Shown here: one piece after another, positions 53,134 through 62,983 of the stretch
How positions within the stretch are numbered: position 1 is the stretch's first letter
Layout of the letters: every line of letters starts with the position of its first letter
Assembly: GCF_017877055.1 (NCBI RefSeq)
Contig: NZ_JAGIPG010000002.1
Span: 248,001-312,000 of the forward strand
DNA from: Neorhizobium galegae
GTDB lineage: Bacteria > Pseudomonadota > Alphaproteobacteria > Rhizobiales > Rhizobiaceae
DNA: 64,000 nucleotides
Reading direction: 5' to 3'
Notes under the pieces: model-generated
Database searches by the model: none
Told to the model about the DNA's origin: nothing
Seen by the model: the letters and a program-made list of their open reading frames with translations, nothing else
Made by a program: the position numbers and the translations under genes

Positions 53134-54237
53134 ATGAGCACCGCATCCGTTCCGCTTCCCGCCTGGATCAATTACGGCCTTATCCCGCTGCTCAACCTCA
53201 TCCTCGCCTTCCTCTTTTCCGGCCTGGTCGTCTGGGCGATCGGCGAGAGCCCGTTCGAGGCGCTGCAGCTGTTGTTGATCGGCGCGCTCGGCCGCGGCGA
53301 AGGCATCGGCTTCACGCTGTTCTATACGACGAGCTTCATCTTCACCGGCCTTTCGGTGGCGGTGGCGATCCATGCCGGCTTGTTCAACATCGGTTCGGAA
53401 GGCCAGGCCTATCTAGGCGGTCTAGGTGCGGCGCTCGTGGCGCTCGCGATGGACCATTACGTTCCCTGGTATGTCACGATGCCGTTTGCGGTGATCGGGG
53501 CTGCGCTGTTCGGTGCGGCCTGTGCGGCCATTCCCGCCTGGCTGCAGGCCAAGCGCGGCAGCCATATCGTCATCACCACCATCATGTTCAATTTCATCGT
53601 CTCGTCGCTGATGAACTACATGCTGGTGCGCCTGTTGATCGTGCCGGGCAAGATGGCGCCGGAAACCCGCACCTTCCTGCCCGGGGGCCAGCTCCCGAAG
53701 CTCGACTGGCTGATCGCCATGTTCGGCGGCAAGATCGGCGCGGCCCCGCTCAACTTCTCCTTCCTGATCGCGCTGATCATGTGCTTCCTGGTCTGGGTAT
53801 TGATCTGGCGCACGAAGCTTGGGTATGAAATGCGCACGCTCGGCATCAGCCCGACGGCCGCCAGCTACGCCGGCATCCGCTATTCCAGGATCGTCATGAT
53901 CACCATGCTGATCTCCGGCGGCCTTGCCGGCATGATGGCGCTGAACCCGGTCATGGGCGCCTCAGCCCGCCTGCAGATCGAATTCGTCGGGGGCGCCGGC
54001 TTCGTCGGCATTGCCGTCTCGCTGATGGGCCGCAATCATCCGGCAGGCATCATCCTCTCGGCGCTGCTCTTCGGCATTCTTTACCAGGGCGGCGCGGAAC
54101 TCTCCTTCGACATGCCGGGTATCACGCGCGACATGATCGTCGTCATCCAGGGCATGGTGATCCTGTTCGCCGGTGCACTGGAATACATGCTGCGCCCGTC
54201 CATCGTCCGGCTCTACCAGCAGCTCACCGGGAAGTAG
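53134..54237 (+). CDS. Nucleoside ABC importer permease, first subunit
   Basis: 367-aa permease of the BPD_transp_2 family with eight or more predicted membrane segments. Typical segments: AGLFNIGSEGQAYLGGLGAA (about residues 80-99) and GFVGIAVSLMGRNHPAGI (about 290). ATG 53134 behind AGGGGC. Four bases separate it from the second permease gene. Confidence 0.93.
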   Translation: MSTASVPLPAWINYGLIPLLNLILAFLFSGLVVWAIGESPFEALQLLLIGALGRGEGIGFTLFYTTSFIFTGLSVAVAIHAGLFNIGSEGQAYLGGLGAALVALAMDHYVPWYVTMPFAVIGAALFGAACAAIPAWLQAKRGSHIVITTIMFNFIVSSLMNYMLVRLLIVPGKMAPETRTFLPGGQLPKLDWLIAMFGGKIGAAPLNFSFLIALIMCFLVWVLIWRTKLGYEMRTLGISPTAASYAGIRYSRIVMITMLISGGLAGMMALNPVMGASARLQIEFVGGAGFVGIAVSLMGRNHPAGIILSALLFGILYQGGAELSFDMPGITRDMIVVIQGMVILFAGALEYMLRPSIVRLYQQLTGK

Positions 54238-54241
54238 GCTC

Positions 54242-55213
54242 ATGGATTATTTCGATATTTTCATCAGCATTCTCGGCTCGGCGGTTCGTCTTTCGATCCC
54301 GCTTCTGTTCACGGCGCTCGCCGGCCTCTTTTCGGAACGCGCCGGCATTTTCGATATCGGCCTGGAAGGCAAGATGCTGGCGTCGGCTTTCGCGGCGGCC
54401 TGCGTCGCCTATTGGACCGGCAATGCCTGGTTCGGCCTGCTCGGCGGCATCGGTGTGTCGATCGCGTTTTCCTTCGTGCACGGCTTTGCCTCGATCACCA
54501 ATCGCGGCAACCAGATCGTCTCCGGCGTGGCGCTGAATTTTGTGGCCGCCGGTCTGACGATCGTGCTCGGCCAGGCCTGGTTCAGGCAGGGCGGGCGCAC
54601 GGGGCAGGTTCCGCCCGAAGGCCGCTTCTCGTCCATCGTCCTGCCGGGCGCCGACATGATGCGCGACGTGCCGATCATCGGCCCGCTTTATGCCAACGTG
54701 ATCTCCGGCAACAACATCCTCACCTACATCGCCTTCCTGATGGTGCCGATCTCCTGGTGGGTTCTCTATCGCACTCGCTTCGGCCTGCGCCTGCGCGCTG
54801 TGGGTGAAAATCCGGGCGCGGTGGATACCGCCGGCATTTCGGTTGCGTGGATGCGTTATCGCTCTCTGATCGTCGCCGGATTCCTCTGCGGTTTCGCAGG
54901 CACCTATCTGTCGATCGCCCAATCGGCCGCCTTCATCAACAACATGTCGGCCGGCAAGGGTTATATCGCGCTTGCGGCGCTGATCTTCGCCAAGTGGAAG
55001 CCGGTGCCGGTCATGCTTGCCTGCCTGCTCTTCGGTTTCCTCGATGCGTTTGCCAATTTCATGCAGGGCAAGTCGCTGCCGCTGATCGGCGAAGTGCCGG
55101 TACAGATCTTCCAGGCGCTGCCCTATATCCTAACCTGCGTATTGCTGGCCGGTTTCATCGGCACCGCTCGTCCGCCCAAGGCCGGCGGTGTGCCCTATAC
55201 CAAGGAGCGCTGA
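54242..55213 (+). CDS. Nucleoside ABC importer permease, second subunit
   Basis: 323-aa BPD_transp_2 permease. Conserved FSERAGIFDIGLEGKMLASA (about residues 24-43) and SAGKGYIALAALIFAKWKP (about 237). ATG 54242 gives MDYFDIFISILG. Heterodimer partner of the preceding permease. Followed after four bases by cdd, which ties the importer to nucleosides. Confidence 0.93.
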   Translation: MDYFDIFISILGSAVRLSIPLLFTALAGLFSERAGIFDIGLEGKMLASAFAAACVAYWTGNAWFGLLGGIGVSIAFSFVHGFASITNRGNQIVSGVALNFVAAGLTIVLGQAWFRQGGRTGQVPPEGRFSSIVLPGADMMRDVPIIGPLYANVISGNNILTYIAFLMVPISWWVLYRTRFGLRLRAVGENPGAVDTAGISVAWMRYRSLIVAGFLCGFAGTYLSIAQSAAFINNMSAGKGYIALAALIFAKWKPVPVMLACLLFGFLDAFANFMQGKSLPLIGEVPVQIFQALPYILTCVLLAGFIGTARPPKAGGVPYTKER

Positions 55214-55217
55214 TAAG

Positions 55218-55610
55218 ATGTCCCACGACCTTTTCGAAGCCGCCCGTGGCGCGATGGCCAAGGCCCATGCCCCCTATTCGAAGTTTCCGGTGGGTGTGGC
55301 GATCCGTGCCGATGACGGCAAGGTCTATCTCGGCGCCAATATCGAGAACATCTCCTTCCCCCAGGGCTGGTGCGCCGAGCCGACGGCGATCGGTGCAATG
55401 ATCATGGGCGGGGGCAAGAAGATCGTCGAGCTGGCGGTGATCGCCGAAAAGCTGGCGCTCTGCTCGCCCTGCGGCGGCTGCCGGCAGAAGATTGCCGAGT
55501 TCGCTTCTGCTGGCACACGTATTTATCTTTGCGACGATCTCGGCGTCCAGAAGACCGTCACCATGGCGGAACTCCTGCCATTTGCTTTCGAGACGGACGT
55601 GATAGGCTGA
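55218..55610 (+). CDS. cdd: Cytidine deaminase
   Basis: 130-aa homotetrameric-type zinc enzyme converting (deoxy)cytidine to (deoxy)uridine. Zinc site and catalytic Glu in WCAEPTAIGAM (about residues 52-62) and PCGGCRQ (about 88-94). Substrate segment GANIENISFP. Short form as in Bacillus and rhizobia. Tightly spaced between the permease gene and punA. Confidence 0.95.
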   Translation: MSHDLFEAARGAMAKAHAPYSKFPVGVAIRADDGKVYLGANIENISFPQGWCAEPTAIGAMIMGGGKKIVELAVIAEKLALCSPCGGCRQKIAEFASAGTRIYLCDDLGVQKTVTMAELLPFAFETDVIG

Positions 55611-55620
55611 GGAGGCAGAC

Positions 55621-56409
55621 ATGAAGGACGTGATCGATCTGCTCGTCGAGCGCCTGAACGGCCTGATGCCGCGCCACGCGATCGTGCTCGGCTCCGGCCT
55701 CGGTTCGCTGGTGAATGAGGTGACGGAAGCCGTCCGCATCCCCTATGGCGCGCTGGAGGGCTTTCCGGTGAGCGGCGTCACCGGGCATGCGGGCGAAATC
55801 GTCGCCGGTTATCTCGGAGCCGAGCCGGTCATCATGCTTTCCGGACGCGCTCACTATTACGAGCGTGGCGATGCCAAGGTGATGCGCTTTCCGATCGAGG
55901 TGATGAAAGGCCTCGGCGTCCAGTCGCTGATCCTGACGAACTCGGCAGGCTCCCTCAGGGAAGATATGCCGCCAGGCTCGGTGATGCAGATTTCCGACCA
56001 TATCAACTATTCCGGCATGAACCCGCTGATCGGCGAGGAAGGCGATGGGCGTTTCGTCGGCATGACCACAGCCTATGATGCAGACCTGGCGCTCGACATG
56101 CGCAATGCGGCGATCCGTTGCGGCGTCCCGCTGTTTTCCGGGGTCTACATGTGGTTCTCCGGACCGAGCTTTGAGACGCCCGCGGAAATCCGCATGGCAC
56201 GTACGCTTGGCGCCGACGCGGTCGGCATGTCGACGGTGCCGGAAGTCATCCTCGCACGCTATTTCGGGCTCAAGGTCGCGGCCGCATCGGTCATCACGAA
56301 TTTCGGCGCAGGCATGACCGGTGCGGAGCTGAGCCACGCGGAAACCAAGGACATGGCACCCATCGGCGGGCAGCGACTGGCGGCTATTCTGAAAGAAATG
56401 TTGGCTTGA
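55621..56409 (+). CDS. punA: Purine-nucleoside phosphorylase (trimeric, PNP/MTAP family 2)
   Basis: 262-aa enzyme releasing purine base and (deoxy)ribose-1-phosphate. Phosphate and base-site motifs: VLGSGLGSL (about residue 23), GHAGEIVAG, LSGRAHYYE, LTNSAGSL, VGMSTVPEV and ITNFGAGM. The base-site segment has Asn and Gly as in inosine/guanosine-specific members. Last of the gene block before a 210-base gap with a new promoter. Confidence 0.93.
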   Translation: MKDVIDLLVERLNGLMPRHAIVLGSGLGSLVNEVTEAVRIPYGALEGFPVSGVTGHAGEIVAGYLGAEPVIMLSGRAHYYERGDAKVMRFPIEVMKGLGVQSLILTNSAGSLREDMPPGSVMQISDHINYSGMNPLIGEEGDGRFVGMTTAYDADLALDMRNAAIRCGVPLFSGVYMWFSGPSFETPAEIRMARTLGADAVGMSTVPEVILARYFGLKVAAASVITNFGAGMTGAELSHAETKDMAPIGGQRLAAILKEMLA

Positions 56410-56468
56410 TTACACGATGTATTTCAATCGGATACGTCCCGTGCGGCCATGCGTCCCGCCGGTGTGGC

Positions 56469-56497
56469 TTGCATCTAATCGTTTGAACGATAAATAT
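56469..56497 (+). promoter_or_regulatory. Promoter with palindromic operator before deoC
   Basis: TTGCAT (56469-56474), 17 bases, AAATAT (56492-56497). The 14-bp perfect palindrome ATCGTTTGAACGAT (56478-56491) fills the spacer, a classic repressor position. The identity of the repressor (DeoR- or LacI-like) is unknown and it is not in the window. Confidence 0.5.
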
Positions 56498-56619
56498 GGG
56501 CGAGCCGCACGGTCCGGAAACTGAACAGATCTGACCGGAGCTGCGTCGCCTTTGAATTTACCGTGTCCCCGGCGCGCCATCGGCGCACGGTGCGGTAAGC
56601 AAGCCGGGGAGGCACTCGA

Positions 56620-57390
56620 ATGGAACTCCTGAGCCCGCGCGAGGCGGCAGCCTTCGCGCTATCGCTTCTCGACCTGACGAACCTGCGCGACGATTGCGAT
56701 AATGCCGCGATCGAAAAACTGTGCCTGCGGGCGCAGACGCCCTACGGCAATACGGCGGCAATCTGCATCTGGCCGCGTTTCGTCGCCCATGCGCGCCAGA
56801 TATTAGGCCCCGACCATCCGATCCGCATCGCGGCGGTCGTGAATTTTCCGTCTGGCGATCTGGACGTCGCGACTGTGATCGAAGAGACGCGGCAGGCGAT
56901 CGAAGACGGCGCCGACGAGATCGATATGGTCATTCCCTATCGCAAGCTGCTCGCCGGCGACGAGGCGGCGGTGACCGAAATGGTGGAGGCCGTCCGTTCT
57001 GCCTGCCCCAATGCGTGCCTGAAGGTGATCCTGGAGACGGGCGAGCTCAAGGACAGCGCCGTCATCCGCCGCGCCTCCGAACTTGCGATCGCCGCCGGCG
57101 CCGACTTTATCAAGACTTCGACCGGCAAGGTCGCTGTCAACGCGACTCTCGAAGCCGCCGACATCATGCTGCAGGCGATCCGGGATTCCAAGAAACGGGT
57201 CGGCTTCAAGCCCGCTGGAGGGATATCGACTGTTGCCGACGCCGATCTCTACTTCCGGCTTGCCGAAACGATCATGGCCCCCAACTGGATCATGCCTTCC
57301 ACCTTCCGTTTCGGCGCATCGGGCCTGCTCGACGATATTCTCGGCCTGTTGAGCGGCGGCACCACCGTCCGTGCTTCGAGCGGTTACTGA
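56620..57390 (+). CDS. deoC: Deoxyribose-phosphate aldolase
   Basis: 256-aa class I aldolase splitting 2-deoxyribose-5-phosphate into glyceraldehyde-3-phosphate and acetaldehyde. Schiff-base Lys in DFIKTSTGKVAVN (about residue 162), second conserved Lys in GFKPAGGIST (about 196), and EIDMVIPYRKLLAG. Ribosome-binding site GGGGAGG. Four bases upstream of deoA. Confidence 0.95.
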   Translation: MELLSPREAAAFALSLLDLTNLRDDCDNAAIEKLCLRAQTPYGNTAAICIWPRFVAHARQILGPDHPIRIAAVVNFPSGDLDVATVIEETRQAIEDGADEIDMVIPYRKLLAGDEAAVTEMVEAVRSACPNACLKVILETGELKDSAVIRRASELAIAAGADFIKTSTGKVAVNATLEAADIMLQAIRDSKKRVGFKPAGGISTVADADLYFRLAETIMAPNWIMPSTFRFGASGLLDDILGLLSGGTTVRASSGY

Positions 57391-57394
57391 CGCG

Positions 57395-58705
57395 ATGATC
57401 CCGCAGGAGATCATCCGCCGCAAACGCGACGGAAAAGTCCTTGCCGGCGAGGAGATCGCCGCCTTCATTGCCGCCCTGACAAAAGAGGAAATCTCCGAGG
57501 GCCAGGCCGCCGCCTTCGCCATGGCTGTCTTCTTTCGGGGCATGTCCCGCGATGAGACGGTGGCGTTGACGCTTGCCATGCGTGATTCCGGGACTGTGCT
57601 GAATTGGGACGGTCTTGGTCGGCCGGTGGCGGACAAACACTCGACCGGCGGTGTCGGCGATAATGTCTCCCTCATGCTTGCACCGATCGTCGCGGCCTGT
57701 GGCCTTGCGGTGCCGATGATTTCCGGACGTGGGCTTGGCCATACCGGTGGCACGCTCGACAAGCTGCAGTCGATCCCGGGTTACAGCGTCATGCCGGACG
57801 AGGTTTTGTTCCGCAAAGTGATCGACGAAGTCGGCTGTGCCATTATCGGACAGACGAGCGACCTCGCCCCCGCCGACCGTCGGCTCTACGGCATCCGTGA
57901 CGTGACGGCCACCGTCGAATCCGTGCCGTTGATCACCGCCTCCATTCTTTCCAAGAAACTTGCGGCCGGGCTCGGCAGCCTGGTGCTGGACGTCAAGGTT
58001 GGCAACGGTGCCTTCATGGAAAGCTTAAGTGAGGCGGAAATGCTCGCCCGCTCGCTGGTCGAGGTGGCCAACGGTGCCGGTGTGAAGACGGCGGCGCTGC
58101 TAACCGATATGAACCAGCCACTCGCCGATGCGGCTGGCAACGCGCTCGAAATCGCCAACTGTCTCGATTTTCTCGCCGGATTGAAGGCCGGCACGCGGCT
58201 TGAAGTCGTTGTTCTGGCGGAGGCCGCGGAAATGTTGGTCCAGGCAGGTGTGGCGAGTGACCTGTCACAAGCCGAGGAGAATGCCCGGCTGGCCTTGAAC
58301 TCCGGCGAAGCGATGGAGCGTTTTGCCCGCATGGTCCACGCTCTCGGCGGGCCAGTGGATTTCTGCGAGCGGCCGGATGCCTATCTTGAGCGCGCGACGG
58401 TGCGGTTGCGCGTGCCGGCGCCGCGTGATGGATACCTTGTCGCCTGCGAGACCCGCGCCCTCGGTTTGGCCGTCGTCGAACTCGGTGGAGGCCGCAAGCG
58501 CGCGGCGGATGCCATCGACCATGGTGTCGGCATCAGCGATTTGCTGCCGCTCGGGACCCAGGTGTCGGAAGGCGAGCCGATCGCCACGGTGCATGCCAGA
58601 ACCGGAGAGGATGCCAGGCGGATTGCCGCGGATATCGCGCGTTTCTACACGGTCGCCGAGGCTCCGGCCGCAGCCGTACCGGTCATCCTCAAGCGCATCG
58701 GCTGA
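57395..58705 (+). CDS. deoA: Thymidine phosphorylase
   Basis: 436-aa pyrimidine-nucleoside phosphorylase. Phosphate-site ADKHSTGGVGDNVSLML (about residues 80-96), SGRGLGHTGGTLDKLQS, DVTATVESVPLITASI and LDVKVGNGAFM. ATG 57395 chosen (MIPQEIIRRKRDGKVL). Its stop abuts the stop of the minus-strand protease gene with no spacer. Confidence 0.95.
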   Translation: MIPQEIIRRKRDGKVLAGEEIAAFIAALTKEEISEGQAAAFAMAVFFRGMSRDETVALTLAMRDSGTVLNWDGLGRPVADKHSTGGVGDNVSLMLAPIVAACGLAVPMISGRGLGHTGGTLDKLQSIPGYSVMPDEVLFRKVIDEVGCAIIGQTSDLAPADRRLYGIRDVTATVESVPLITASILSKKLAAGLGSLVLDVKVGNGAFMESLSEAEMLARSLVEVANGAGVKTAALLTDMNQPLADAAGNALEIANCLDFLAGLKAGTRLEVVVLAEAAEMLVQAGVASDLSQAEENARLALNSGEAMERFARMVHALGGPVDFCERPDAYLERATVRLRVPAPRDGYLVACETRALGLAVVELGGGRKRAADAIDHGVGISDLLPLGTQVSEGEPIATVHARTGEDARRIAADIARFYTVAEAPAAAVPVILKRIG

Positions 58706-59221
58706 TCACTGGATCAGCTTCAGGTTCCCGCCTTCCACCTGGAAGGATTTCAGCTTCTTGAGGAAGCTCATGCCGACCAGTGTGCCAGCCAGCGCCTTGT
58801 CGCGCAGCACGAAGGCGTCGACGTCCTTGACGCGCACGCCGCCGATCTCGATCCGGTCGAGAACCACATGCGCCGCCTCGGTGCCGCCATTGGCGGTGTT
58901 GACTGTGTAGCGGAAGTCCAACCCGTTGGCGCTGTAGCCCAGCTTGCGCGCTGTGCTCTCGTTGATCGCCACCAGCGACGCGCCCGTATCGACGAGGCCA
59001 TCGACGGGCTTGCCGTTCATTCGGAACGTGCCGTTGAAGTGCCCGCGGCCATCCGCTTCCAGCGTCACGCTGCCGGACGTCACAGAAACCGGCATGGCCT
59101 TTGCCGGCGCCTCGACCCCGACAGTCGCCGCCGACGGATGATCGGCACGCTGGATCAGTGCGGGGATCTGTGTCGCCAGCAGCGCCGTAACGGCTGCAAA
59201 AATGACGGTGCGCAGGAGCAT
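58706..59221 (-). CDS. Membrane-anchored retropepsin-like aspartic protease (clan AA)
   Basis: 171-aa protein with an N-terminal membrane anchor (residues about 5-22) and one aspartic-protease half-domain: GLVDTGASLVAINESTARKL (about 76) carries the DTGAS active site, and the second conserved hydrophobic Gly lies in LVGMSFL. Such single-lobe enzymes act as dimers in the periplasm. ATG 59221 was chosen because GAGAGGG sits six bases upstream; longer in-frame starts lack this. Function unknown; it interrupts the nucleoside genes without an obvious link. Confidence 0.85.
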   Translation of the reverse strand: MLLRTVIFAAVTALLATQIPALIQRADHPSAATVGVEAPAKAMPVSVTSGSVTLEADGRGHFNGTFRMNGKPVDGLVDTGASLVAINESTARKLGYSANGLDFRYTVNTANGGTEAAHVVLDRIEIGGVRVKDVDAFVLRDKALAGTLVGMSFLKKLKSFQVEGGNLKLIQ

Positions 59222-59280
59222 GAACAACCCTCTCGGCATGAACCGGATATCCGCTTCCTGCATAACCGACAAATCATAAG

Positions 59281-59311
59281 AAAACGGCCCGCGAAGTCTC
59301 CGCAGGCCGTT
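59281..59311 (-). terminator. Rho-independent terminator of the deoB-add-upp transcript
   Basis: On the minus strand AACGGCC pairs with GGCCGTT (59311-59305 with 59289-59283), with inner G-C pairs, followed by TTTTC. It lies 34 bases past the upp stop. Confidence 0.75.
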
Positions 59312-59345
59312 CAATTCAAAGCTTGGTAAGCAAATTCTAAACTAC

Positions 59346-59975
59346 TTACTTGGTGCCGTACATGCGGTCGCCGGCGTCACCGAGACCGGGCACGATATAA
59401 CCCTTCTCGTTGAGATGGCTGTCGATCGAGGCGGTATAGATCCTTACGTCCGGATGCGCCGCGTGGAAGTTTGCGATACCCTCGGGTGCCGCGAGCAGGC
59501 AGAGGAAGCGGATATTGTGCGCCCCGCGCTCTTTCAGCTTGTCCACGGCCGCGATCGAGGAATTGCCGGTTGCCAGCATCGGATCGACGACGATGATCAG
59601 CCGTTCGGCGATGTCTTCCGGCGCCTTGAAGTAATATTCCACCGGCTGCAGCGTCTCATGGTCGCGGTAGACGCCGATATGCGAGACGCGGGCGGAAGGA
59701 ACCAGTTCCAGCATGCCTTCCAGAAGCCCGTTGCCGGCACGCAGGATGGAAGCGAAGACCAGCTTCTTGCCCTCGACCACGGGCGCCTGCATCTCGACCA
59801 GCGGCGTCTCGATTGTTTCCATGGTCAGTTCGAGGTCGCGGGTGACTTCGTAGCAGAGCAGCATCGAGATCTCGCGCAATAGCCGCCGGAAACCGGCCGT
59901 CGAGGTCTCCTTCTTGCGCATGATCGTCAGTTTGTGCTGCACCAGCGGATGATCGATGACAGTGACGCCGTCCAT
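59346..59975 (-). CDS. upp: Uracil phosphoribosyltransferase
   Basis: 209-aa salvage enzyme forming UMP from uracil and [16 protein letters not shown] (about residue 77), PRPP loop [11 protein letters not shown] (about 131-141) and the uracil-binding C-terminus [17 protein letters not shown]. Ribosome-binding site AAGGGGAAGC. Last gene of a minus-strand set, 61 bases after add. Confidence 0.96.
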   Translation of the reverse strand: MDGVTVIDHPLVQHKLTIMRKKETSTAGFRRLLREISMLLCYEVTRDLELTMETIETPLVEMQAPVVEGKKLVFASILRAGNGLLEGMLELVPSARVSHIGVYRDHETLQPVEYYFKAPEDIAERLIIVVDPMLATGNSSIAAVDKLKERGAHNIRFLCLLAAPEGIANFHAAHPDVRIYTASIDSHLNEKGYIVPGLGDAGDRMYGTK

Positions 59976-60036
59976 GAGCTTCCCCTTATTGTTTGCCTGT
60001 CTCTTCTTTCAGGAAAAAGACCGGTTCCGCAAGCTG

Positions 60037-61065
60037 TCAGGCGCGCCTGGCCGCCTCATCCCCAGACTGTGATCCGCTGCCCGCATCAAGCCGGGCGATG
60101 AGCTTTGCCCTTGTCGCTTCATCCACGAAGGCAGCCTCGACCGCAGTGCGCGTCATCGCGTCGATTGCCCGGTCCGACATCCCCATGATCGCCGAGGCGA
60201 TCTCGTATTCGCGGGCGAGCGAGGTGTGGAAGAAGGGCGGGTCGTCGGAATTGATGCAGACGCGCACGCCGGCAGCCTCGAGGCGCCTCAGGGGATGGCT
60301 GTCGAAATCCGGAAACACGTTCAGCGCAATGTTCGAGCCCGGGCAGACCTCCAGCACGGTGCCCAGCTCGACAAGCCGTTCCACCAGTGCCGGATCCTCG
60401 ATTGCGCGCACGCCATGGCCAATCCGGGAGGGTTTCACCAGGTCGAGCGCATCGGAAACACTGAAGGCGCCGCAGACTTCGCCGGCGTGGATGGTGAGGC
60501 CCAATCCCGCATCGCGGGCGATATCGAAGGCGCGGGCATAATCGGCGACGCGGCCCATGCGTTCCTCGCCGGCCATGTTGAAACCGGTTACCAGCGGGTT
60601 TTTCGCCCGTGCCGCATATTCGGCGGCCGAGACCACGCGGTCCGGCCCGAAATGCCGTTCGCCCGTGACGATGATCCGCGCCTCGATGCCGGTCTTTTCG
60701 CGTGCCGCATGGATGCCGTCGCAGATGCCGGCGAGATAGGCATCCGCGCCGAGCCCGATCCGGTCCCCGTGATCGGGCGAGACGATGATCTCGCTGTAGA
60801 TCGTGTTGGTAGCGGCGAGTTCCAGAAGATAGGTCTCGGTCAAAAGTGCGTAGTCGTCGGCCGTTCTGAACAGGCTGGCCACCGCATCGTAACAGACGAG
60901 AAATTCGGAAAAGTCCGACCAGACATAGGCGCCGTCGCGCAAAATCGTGGTCGTATCGACCCCGTATTTCATGGCCTGGCTCGCTGCCAGCGCCGGCGGC
61001 GTGGCGCCCTCGATATGGCAGTGGATCTCGGCCTTGAGGAGGTGTCGGGTCAAAGGAAGCTCCAT
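60037..61065 (-). CDS. add: Adenosine deaminase
   Basis: 342-aa zinc enzyme converting (deoxy)adenosine to (deoxy)inosine. Zinc ligands in AEIHCHIEG (about residue 13), the HAGE motif (about 196), RIGHGVRA and NSDDPPFF near the C-terminus are all seen. Overlaps the deoB 3' end by 16 bases. Confidence 0.93.
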   Translation of the reverse strand: MELPLTRHLLKAEIHCHIEGATPPALAASQAMKYGVDTTTILRDGAYVWSDFSEFLVCYDAVASLFRTADDYALLTETYLLELAATNTIYSEIIVSPDHGDRIGLGADAYLAGICDGIHAAREKTGIEARIIVTGERHFGPDRVVSAAEYAARAKNPLVTGFNMAGEERMGRVADYARAFDIARDAGLGLTIHAGEVCGAFSVSDALDLVKPSRIGHGVRAIEDPALVERLVELGTVLEVCPGSNIALNVFPDFDSHPLRRLEAAGVRVCINSDDPPFFHTSLAREYEIASAIMGMSDRAIDAMTRTAVEAAFVDEATRAKLIARLDAGSGSQSGDEAARRA

Positions 61066-62270
61066 CCGTTGGGGCCGGGCGGGATCGACAGATGTGCGGC
61101 AATGGTCTCGGCAATGTCCGAATAGGTGGACCTGATCCCGATCGAACGGGAGCGGATGCCCGGTCCGAACGCCATGACCGGCACCCGCTCGCGGGTGTGG
61201 TCGGTGCCGCGCCAGGTCGGGTCGCAGCCATGATCGGCGGTCAGGATGACGAGATCGCCGGGCTTCAGCCGCCGATGGACGTCCGGCAGGGCGCGGTCGA
61301 AGGCTTCGAGCGCCGCGGCATAACCAGGAACATCACGACGATGGCCGTAGAGCATGTCGAAATCGACGAAATTGGTGAAGACAAGATCGCCGAGAGCCGC
61401 CTCGTCCATCGCTGCAAGGGTCGCATCCATCAGCGCCGCATTGCCGTTCGCCTTGATGACGCGCGAGACGCCCTGGTGCGCGAAAATGTCGCCGATCTTG
61501 CCGATGGCATGTACCGACCGGCCGCCCCGGATCAGCCGGTCGAGCAATGTCGGTTCCGGCGGCGGCACGGAGAAGTCACGGCGATTGCCGGTGCGCTGGA
61601 ATGTTTCTGCCGTTTCACCAAGGAAGGGCCGCGCGATCACCCGGCCGATATTCATCGGATCGAGCAGCACCCGGACGGTTTCGCAGAGCCTGAGCAACCG
61701 GTCGAGACCGAAATGGGTTTCGTGGGCGGCGATCTGGAAGACGGAATCCGTCGACGTGTAGCAGATCGGCTTGCCGGTGCGGATATGCTCTTCTCCAAGC
61801 CGGGCAATGATTTCGGTGCCTGATGCGTGGCAATTGCCCAGAATGCCCGGGATGTCGCCTTCGCGGCAGATGGCGTCCACCAGTTCGGGGGAGAAAGCCT
61901 CGCCTTCGGTCGGGAAGTAACCCCAATCGAACATCACGGGCGTCCCGGCGATTTCCCAATGGCCGGATGGCGTATCCTTGCCGCGGGAAATCTCGTTGGC
62001 TGCGCCATAAAGGCCGAAGATCCGCTCCGGCATCGGCATCCCGGCTGGATAGTCGCCGGTGGCAAGCTTTGCGATTTCCAGAAGTCCGAGCGACGACATG
62101 TTCGGAAGATGCAGCGGGCCTTCCCTCAGGCCCGACCGGTCGCCGGCGCCGGCAGCGCAGAACTCCGCGATATGCCCAAGCGTGTCGGAGCCGAGATCGC
62201 CATACTCGTCCGCATCCGGGGCGCCGCCCACGCCGAATGAATCAAGAACGAACAGGAAGGCACGCGCCAT
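61050..62270 (-). CDS. deoB: Phosphopentomutase
   Basis: 406-aa alkaline-phosphatase-superfamily mutase interconverting (deoxy)ribose 1- and 5-phosphate. Metal and Thr sites: [12 protein letters not shown] (about residue 8), [18 protein letters not shown] (about 100) and [16 protein letters not shown] (about 345). Makes the substrate for DeoC from the products of PunA and DeoA. Confidence 0.96.
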   Translation of the reverse strand: MARAFLFVLDSFGVGGAPDADEYGDLGSDTLGHIAEFCAAGAGDRSGLREGPLHLPNMSSLGLLEIAKLATGDYPAGMPMPERIFGLYGAANEISRGKDTPSGHWEIAGTPVMFDWGYFPTEGEAFSPELVDAICREGDIPGILGNCHASGTEIIARLGEEHIRTGKPICYTSTDSVFQIAAHETHFGLDRLLRLCETVRVLLDPMNIGRVIARPFLGETAETFQRTGNRRDFSVPPPEPTLLDRLIRGGRSVHAIGKIGDIFAHQGVSRVIKANGNAALMDATLAAMDEAALGDLVFTNFVDFDMLYGHRRDVPGYAAALEAFDRALPDVHRRLKPGDLVILTADHGCDPTWRGTDHTRERVPVMAFGPGIRSRSIGIRSTYSDIAETIAAHLSIPPGPNGWSFL

Positions 62271-62383
62271 CGGTCACCCGGAAGTTTGAATATCGTCAGG
62301 CCGACGGTTCTGCTGGCCGGCTCGAATCGGGATTCATATAGCCGCGGTGACGTATTGGCAAAGGGGATAACGTCCGACGCGCT

Positions 62384-62983
62384 TCAGCAATTGGTGCAGT
62401 TGACGCTGTCTCCGAGGCGCTGGCGGTAGAAATACTCCCGCGAAATAGTGAGGTCCCGAACACTGTTCGGCAGGAGACCGGGCATGAACATCAGGAGTTC
62501 ATGGTGAACTGAGACCTCCGCCCGGACAAGGAAGGAATTGGCTATGTGCATATCGGCCGGCACCTGGACCGTAGAGCCGATCGCATACGGCCTGCCATTG
62601 TCCTGGTCCCATGACCAGGCGACGGTCGGATTGCCAGTGGCATCGAGTGTCACCCCCGTGACTTTAATGCTGGGCGGCGTATCGGGCGTATAGGGCGCAA
62701 AAAGACTTGCGGTCACTGCCTTCATCGTGGTGAGCATCGTCTTGTCGACGCTCGTCTCCCGGGTCACGAGATCGGCGATGGTGCTGGCGCTGTGCGTCAC
62801 CCGCTTGGAGACACTAAGGCCAATGGTGATCTCGAACGATGTAATATAGAGGCTGAGAAGCAGCGGCGCGATCAACGCGAACTCCACGGCTCCGACGCCG
62901 CGCCTGTCGGCCATCAGCTGCTTGAGGCGGATCAAGAGGCCACGATGTCGCTGATGCGGCTGGGACTTTTGCTCTTCGATCAC
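62384..62983 (-). CDS. TadE-like pilus assembly protein (199 aa)
   Basis: Minor-pilin-like protein of the Tad/Flp system. The N-terminus is cytoplasmic and basic, then RRGVGAVEFALIAPLLLSLY (about residues 27-46) is the TadE motif with its Glu and membrane segment. A periplasmic domain follows with a C-terminal Cys pair (VNCTNC). GTG start at 62983, overlapping the stop of the upstream gene by four bases (GTGA). Confidence 0.88.
   Translation of the reverse strand: MIEEQKSQPHQRHRGLLIRLKQLMADRRGVGAVEFALIAPLLLSLYITSFEITIGLSVSKRVTHSASTIADLVTRETSVDKTMLTTMKAVTASLFAPYTPDTPPSIKVTGVTLDATGNPTVAWSWDQDNGRPYAIGSTVQVPADMHIANSFLVRAEVSVHHELLMFMPGLLPNSVRDLTISREYFYRQRLGDSVNCTNC

Noticed and set aside
50286..53171. 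Open frame of 961 codons on the minus strand
   Set aside because: Covers the nucleoside-binding protein and ATPase genes in reverse; the plus-strand proteins are unmistakable.
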